Assembly: GCA_910588325.1 (NCBI GenBank) | Contig: CAJUPP010000008.1 | Location: forward strand, 13,973 to 77,972 | Reading direction: 5' to 3' | Length of the DNA: 64,000 nucleotides | From: an uncultured Hungatella sp. | GTDB taxonomy: Bacteria > Bacillota > Clostridia > Lachnospirales > Lachnospiraceae | In this document: piece after piece, positions 60,226 to 64,000 of the stretch | Position numbering within the stretch: position 1 is the stretch's first letter | Layout: every line of letters starts with the position of its first letter | Notes under the pieces: model-generated | Told to the model about the DNA's origin: nothing | Seen by the model: the letters and a program-made list of their open reading frames with translations, nothing else | Database searches by the model: none | Made by a program: the position numbers and the translations under genes

Positions 60226-60906
60226 TTATCCGAACCTCCGACAGGCCTGGTATTTGGAAAATGCCTGCTGCCGCAAGGAGTCTGTCTGGATGATATTTTG
60301 AATAACTTCCGGAAGAAACGCATCAAACTTCACTTCCAGTATCATGTCCTGTGGAAAATCCAGGGCGTGGATATCCGTCACTGTGTCCTCAAGAAACGTT
60401 CTGTGGTACAGGGTGGTCCGGATATGAGAGTCAAAGGTGACCCTTACATTTCCGGCCTTGTAGATATAAGGCTCCCTTACATAGGACACCAGCACCCTGG
60501 GCCGCAGCAGCTGGTAATGCATCTTCGCATACAGTTCCCGCACCAGCGGGGCCAGATGGTGCCGCATCCACCAGAGCTGCCCGTCTAACAGCAGCCCGCA
60601 CTCTTCCTTCGTGATTTGGGCGTCCAGCTTCTTACATAGGCTGTTGTCTTTCATTTTCTTTTCCAGGGTGATGTAGGATAAATCGTCATTGTAATAGCGT
60701 ATCCGGAACTTTTCCCGTATAGAGATTCCGTTCAGCTTCTCCCGGAGAGCCTTATCCTGATAATTATCGAAATAAATGCTCCGTATCAGGTATCTGCCGT
60801 CCTTCCCTGCATGGCCGTCCGGCTCCATCACTGCCTGCAGACGGCTTTTCAGTTCCAGGTACTGAGGATATCCCATAAGGTATTTTAATTCATGTCGAAA
60901 ACACAT
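60226..60906 (-). CDS. VTC-domain polyphosphate polymerase-like protein
   Basis: A 226-residue VTC domain of the CYTH/triphosphate tunnel type. RHELKYLM at the start, YLIRSIYFDNYQDKALREKLNG near residue 42, REKFRIRYYN near 65, YITLEKKMKDNSLCKK near 78 and ILEVKFDAFLP near 196 supply the charged tunnel residues. In yeast the domain makes polyphosphate from ATP. The start is preceded by AAAGGAGA eleven bases away. First gene of the VTC, DUF4956, CotH operon. Confidence 0.88.
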   Translation of the reverse strand: MCFRHELKYLMGYPQYLELKSRLQAVMEPDGHAGKDGRYLIRSIYFDNYQDKALREKLNGISIREKFRIRYYNDDLSYITLEKKMKDNSLCKKLDAQITKEECGLLLDGQLWWMRHHLAPLVRELYAKMHYQLLRPRVLVSYVREPYIYKAGNVRVTFDSHIRTTLYHRTFLEDTVTDIHALDFPQDMILEVKFDAFLPEVIQNIIQTDSLRQQAFSKYQACRRFG

Positions 60907-61128
60907 GAGATAGTCCGTCTCCTTTCTGTGTCTGGATTTAAGAGTGCTTCATTGGGTACTCTCCAAATCTCTTCTGCGCCTGCCTCTGTCGCTGATTTCC
61001 CATAGAATCCCACCATATCCGACAGAAAAGGTCTGACAAAAGCAGGCACATGGAGACTGGGAGAGTACATGGTTAAAGTATAAAGGGCATTCCTGAAATG
61101 TACTTAAAATCAGATGTGTATTTTCTGT

Positions 61129-61233
61129 GAAAGTCACGAATCCTTACGGTAGGTCTGCGCACTTGCTGCGCTGACCGTACGACGCGCCAAAATGCCCGTT
61201 TTTGGCATTTTGTGTGTATCCCCCGGAGGGTTC
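61129..61233 (-). repeat. Dispersed intergenic repeat, copy 2
   Basis: Reverse-strand copy of 28035-28140, nearly identical from GAACCCTCCGGGGGAT through GTGACTTTC. Its inner edge at 61233 coincides with the point where the kinase coding sequence begins, so it replaced the kinase gene start. Confidence 0.85.
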
Positions 61234-61968
61234 CTTGGAGCCGGCGGCTTTGGAATAACCTATGCGGCATGGGATTTTACGCTGGAACAGCCTGTGGCCA
61301 TAAAAGAATATTTTCCCCAGATGCTTGCCGACAGAGATGTCTGGGAATCCAATGACATTTTTACGGATGAAGACAATAAAACTGTCTATACATTGGGCAT
61401 GCAGCGTTTCAGCAGGGAGGCCAGAGTCTTTAGCACTCTTCAGAATATAAAAAATGTGGTGACCGTCTTTGACTGGTTTGAAGCCAATGAAACAGCCTAT
61501 ATCATTATGGAATATGTCAGAGGGAAGACCATTGACTCCTATGTTCAGGAAAATCACATCAGGCCACGGGAACTGTTTGCCATGTTCCACGGTCTTATCG
61601 ATTCCCTGGCCTCCATTCATGCCCAGGGAATCCTGCACCGGGATATCAGTCCAAGTAATATTATGGTGGAGGAGGACGGAGGATTAAAGATAATTGACTT
61701 TGGTGCGTCTGTTGTGGAGCAGCGCCGCCGTGAAGGCCTGGATCAGAAGGTTATCTACAACCACAGCTTTGCACCCATTGAGCAATATAGTGAAAAAGGG
61801 GAACAGGGAGCCAGAACAGATATCTATGCCCTAAGCGCAACGCTTTACTATTTTCTGACAGGGGAACTGCCGCAGGAATCCGTCGTCCGCAGCAAAAAGG
61901 ATTCCGTAAAATCTCTTCATTCCTACCGCCTGGGACTGAAGAAGTGGCAAGAACGGGCGATAATGGAA
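61234..61968 (+). pseudogene. Serine/threonine protein kinase, truncated at both ends
   Basis: The kinase core is readable: GAGGFGITYAAWD (Gly loop), VAIKEYFP (Lys), IIMEYVRGKTIDSY, LHRDISPSNIMVEE (catalytic Asp with Asn), IIDFGAS (DFG). The N-terminus is cut just before the Gly loop by the dispersed repeat (61129-61233). The C-terminus stops after KKWQERAIMEG, where about 25 more catalytic-domain residues and any sensor domain should follow, and is joined to an integrase fragment. The open frame continues briefly into the fragment. Catalytic residues are intact, but folding and expression are doubtful. It may once have belonged to the VTC/CotH cluster. Confidence 0.82.
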
Positions 61969-62224
61969 GGCATACCCGTGCCATGCACCTGTACCAGCAC
62001 GGGATGGACCTGACATTGATCTCCCAATGGCTTGGACATGCCAGCCTTGAGACCACTCTGGTCTATTATGGAAAGCTTGTCATAAGGTCTATGCTTATGC
62101 CGATACAGAAACAAAGAGAAAAGCAATCGAGAAAGCAATGGGGATGGAAACTGTTTTAAAAGCCGAGAATGTAAACTATATCGTGGATGATGAGGAAACC
62201 TTAAAACGCCTTTATGGATTGTAA
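61969..62224 (+). pseudogene. C-terminal fragment of a tyrosine recombinase/integrase
   Basis: HTRAMHLYQHGMDLTLISQW continuing LGHASLETTLVYY is the catalytic end of a phage-type integrase (His-X-X-Arg, second His, Tyr). After the tyrosine, about 20 extra bases shift the frame; the normal tail YADTETKRKAIEKAMG resumes and ends RLYGL at a TAA at 62222-62224. No N-terminal part is present. The fragment is fused to the kinase remnant, which points to recombination or deletion at the edge of a mobile element. Confidence 0.85.
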
Positions 62225-62372
62225 CAACTCAAAGATTATCCCGATTGAACAAATGCTGACGCATTTGTGATAACCGCCGACAGGCGGATATGTTCGTAAA
62301 CGTGCCGCCTATGCTACCCACTCACAGCCTGCCATACCAGCGCCACTTCTTTTCAAAATCGGTCATTGCCAT
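62225..62372 (+). other. Region between integrase remnant and relaxase, possible oriT
   Basis: About 150 bases with the palindrome CCGCC/GGCGG (near 62273-62286) and a downstream GCCGCC. Transfer origins of MobA/MobL elements usually lie just upstream of the relaxase gene and have inverted repeats, so this is the candidate place. No nick-site consensus was identified. Confidence 0.35.
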
Positions 62373-63923
62373 TTGCAGGAGGGAGGACAAAGCACAATAC
62401 AAAGACATTCATTTATCCGTATGTGTAAGCTGCCTGATGTCAGGGGCAGGATCACTTATATATCCAGCCATGCGAGGCAGGAGAATCTGTATGCGGTCTA
62501 TGAAACAACAGACCGCCACTATTGGACGGAGCTTGCAAAATGCAACCAGCAGGAATTTCAAAAAAGCGGCACAGAGGGGAAATGTATCGAAGCGAGGGAA
62601 TTTATCATTGCCCTGCCCGAATCCTTCCCAAATCTCTATGCGCCGGACAAGCTGTTACCGTTGTTCACAGACCGCTTTAAGGAAAAGTATGGTGTGGAGT
62701 GTGTATCGGCTCTGCACCATAATAAACGAAAGACAAACTACCATATCCACCTTATTTTTTCAGAGAGGGAGAGATTGCCTGAACCCATAGAAAAGACTGC
62801 AACAAGGAATATGTTCTATGACGAGCAGGGGAAACACGTCCGTACCAAGAAAGAGATACTTGACGAAAACGGGGATATCCGCAAAGGCTGTAAGATTGTG
62901 AAAAAAGGCGAAGTATATGAGAGCAAACTCTTTACCGTCAAGAATAAGCTGTTCAAACAGGACAACTTTGTGGACGAAGTAAAACACGTTTACACAGAGC
63001 TTATCAACACTCTGATAAAAGACGACAAAGAGAAACTGCACGTTTTTGATGAAAACGGTCTATACCTTGCCACCAAAAAGATAGGGAAGAATAACCCAAA
63101 ATCGGAACAGATACAGACAGATAACGAATACCGTGTGCGCTGGAATCGTGAGGTTGACAGGGCAATTATCAGTGGTGTGGCAGAAACGGAGATACAACAG
63201 ATAAAAAAAGAGTATATCTCTGACCGTATCAAAGAATCGATTGATATATTCGGCAGTCAGCCGGAACGGTTTGGAACAATCCTCATGAGTGCAGTTGCGG
63301 TGTTGGCAATGCTGATTTCAAAGGTGCTGCAAAAGGCAAGGGAACTGTCCGCAAAACGATATGATACAGAGCAGATACAGCCGCAGATGCTAGTACAAGA
63401 ACCTGTCCACCAACCAGCCGAAAAGGAAACACAGACCAAGCCGAAGATACCACCCAAACCTGTCATGTCAGCAGAGGCAGCCGCCTATCCAAAGTTGTTT
63501 AAGATTTACAAGGAACTGAAACAACAGAATGAGAACATTTTTGAAGCAGAAAAGGAACGCAATGCTTTGGAGTTTGAGCGTGACGAACCGAAAGGACTTG
63601 CGAGATTTACCAAGAAAGGCGAACTGCAAAGCAGGATAGACCGCAAAAATGAGGAAATTGACATCTTAAAAATCGGATTATCCGGCATTGTTAAAAGATA
63701 CGGTTATAAGAATGTGCAGGAGTTTTACCGTATTTACCATAAATCCCACAGTGCCTATATCGCGTATAAGGAACAAGTGGCTGAATGGGAGAAAACTTAC
63801 GGAGAGGATAATCAAAAGCGGGATAAGCGAAATGTGCTTGAAAGACTGAAGAATCCGCTAAAGAAAACGATAGACTGCCAGCAACAAAGTGCGGTTAAAG
63901 GAAAAGACCGAGGAGCAAGGTAA
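62373..63923 (+). CDS. MobA/MobL-family relaxase of a mobilizable element
   Basis: About 500 residues. The N-terminal relaxase domain starts HSFIRMCKLPDVRGRITYIS, has the histidine metal site in TNYHIHLIFSER near residue 130, and matches MobA/MobL proteins that nick oriT. A hydrophobic stretch follows near 303-318, then a proline-rich linker and a C-terminal coiled coil (about 375-440). The start is unclear: the frame opens with TTG at 62373 and the first ATG is at 62421, while AGGAGGGAGG at 62377-62386 favours a start near 62390 at a non-ATG codon or a mutated ATG. A hairpin GGAGCA/TGCTCC covers the stop codon. Confidence 0.85.
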   Translation: MQEGGQSTIQRHSFIRMCKLPDVRGRITYISSHARQENLYAVYETTDRHYWTELAKCNQQEFQKSGTEGKCIEAREFIIALPESFPNLYAPDKLLPLFTDRFKEKYGVECVSALHHNKRKTNYHIHLIFSERERLPEPIEKTATRNMFYDEQGKHVRTKKEILDENGDIRKGCKIVKKGEVYESKLFTVKNKLFKQDNFVDEVKHVYTELINTLIKDDKEKLHVFDENGLYLATKKIGKNNPKSEQIQTDNEYRVRWNREVDRAIISGVAETEIQQIKKEYISDRIKESIDIFGSQPERFGTILMSAVAVLAMLISKVLQKARELSAKRYDTEQIQPQMLVQEPVHQPAEKETQTKPKIPPKPVMSAEAAAYPKLFKIYKELKQQNENIFEAEKERNALEFERDEPKGLARFTKKGELQSRIDRKNEEIDILKIGLSGIVKRYGYKNVQEFYRIYHKSHSAYIAYKEQVAEWEKTYGEDNQKRDKRNVLERLKNPLKKTIDCQQQSAVKGKDRGAR

Positions 63924-64000
63924 TGCTCCTCGGTAGGTTAGGCAAAAATCTGTATTCGCAACTGTGGGTTGCCAAAAAGAACTTTAATGTTGGTGGTAAA
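63924..64000 (+). other. Window end after the relaxase
   Basis: The last 77 bases continue the mobile element. They contain part of the stop-codon hairpin (GGAGCA/TGCTCC) and no reading frame long enough to identify. Confidence 0.4.

Noticed and set aside
60126..60326. 66-residue minus-strand reading frame after the VTC gene
   Set aside because: It overlaps the VTC 3' end in another frame, has no ribosome site and no protein-like pattern.

Overview
The window looks like the chromosome of an anaerobic Firmicute of the Lachnospiraceae type (Clostridium/Enterocloster/Lacrimispora-like). Grounds: mid GC, strong AGGAGG ribosome sites and consensus sigma-A promoters, a minimal SufBC pair, a B12-dependent class II ribonucleotide reductase, a CotH/VTC/DUF4956 cluster, and MATE and metNIQ genes in clostridial style. 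No rRNA, tRNA or CRISPR was seen.

Layout. 1-7.2 kb: the end of a surface-polysaccharide cluster (degenerate GGDEF-like tail, Wzy, Alg14/Alg13-like glycosyltransferase pair with a frameshift in the Alg14 half, one GT4, two tandem GT2, Wzx). 7.2-7.5 kb: a small type I toxin/antitoxin-like locus. 7.6-12.7 kb: topoisomerase IV (parE, parC) and deoD. 12.8-17.2 kb: an ADP-ribose/NAD island (NADAR glycosidase, Nudix-HTH protein of NrtR type, microbial PARG) converging on pncB, with a second type I toxin/antitoxin-like locus between them. 17.3-25 kb, minus strand: a sugar ABC transporter operon with an OB-fold-like lipoprotein, a MATE exporter and a cytidylate-kinase-like protein. 25.2-27.8 kb: a membrane-anchored protein and the SufC/SufB minimal Fe-S assembly pair. 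28.2-31.2 kb: metNIQ behind a Met-rich leader peptide and an intrinsic terminator. 31.5-35.4 kb: membrane proteins, YlmC-like protein, nrdJ.

35.6-51.0 kb is a two-armed catabolic island around a divergent promoter region. Leftward: M29 aminopeptidase, two tautomerase-like proteins, aldo/keto reductase, ATC-hydrolase-family protein. Rightward: dipeptide ABC transporter, M20 dipeptidase, third tautomerase-like protein, XRE-cupin regulator, DhaKLM, cysteine-desulfidase-like protein. The gene content suggests import and breakdown of a cysteine-derived or thiazoline-containing peptide down to pyruvate, sulfide and ammonia; the true substrate cannot be read from sequence.

51-64 kb: upp, a flavodoxin-like reductase, a TudS-like DUF523 protein, MATE, AraC-GyrI regulator, purine permease, the CotH/DUF4956/VTC cluster, then a Ser/Thr kinase gene broken at both ends: a dispersed repeat replaces its start and an integrase fragment its end. 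A MobA/MobL relaxase of a mobilizable element follows.

The most notable signals are the Met-codon attenuator in front of metNIQ, the two small toxin loci with consensus promoters facing each other (the second with direct repeats over the toxin start codon), the ADP-ribose island, and the peptide/cysteine island. Several foldback repeats and a 105-bp dispersed repeat sit between operons.
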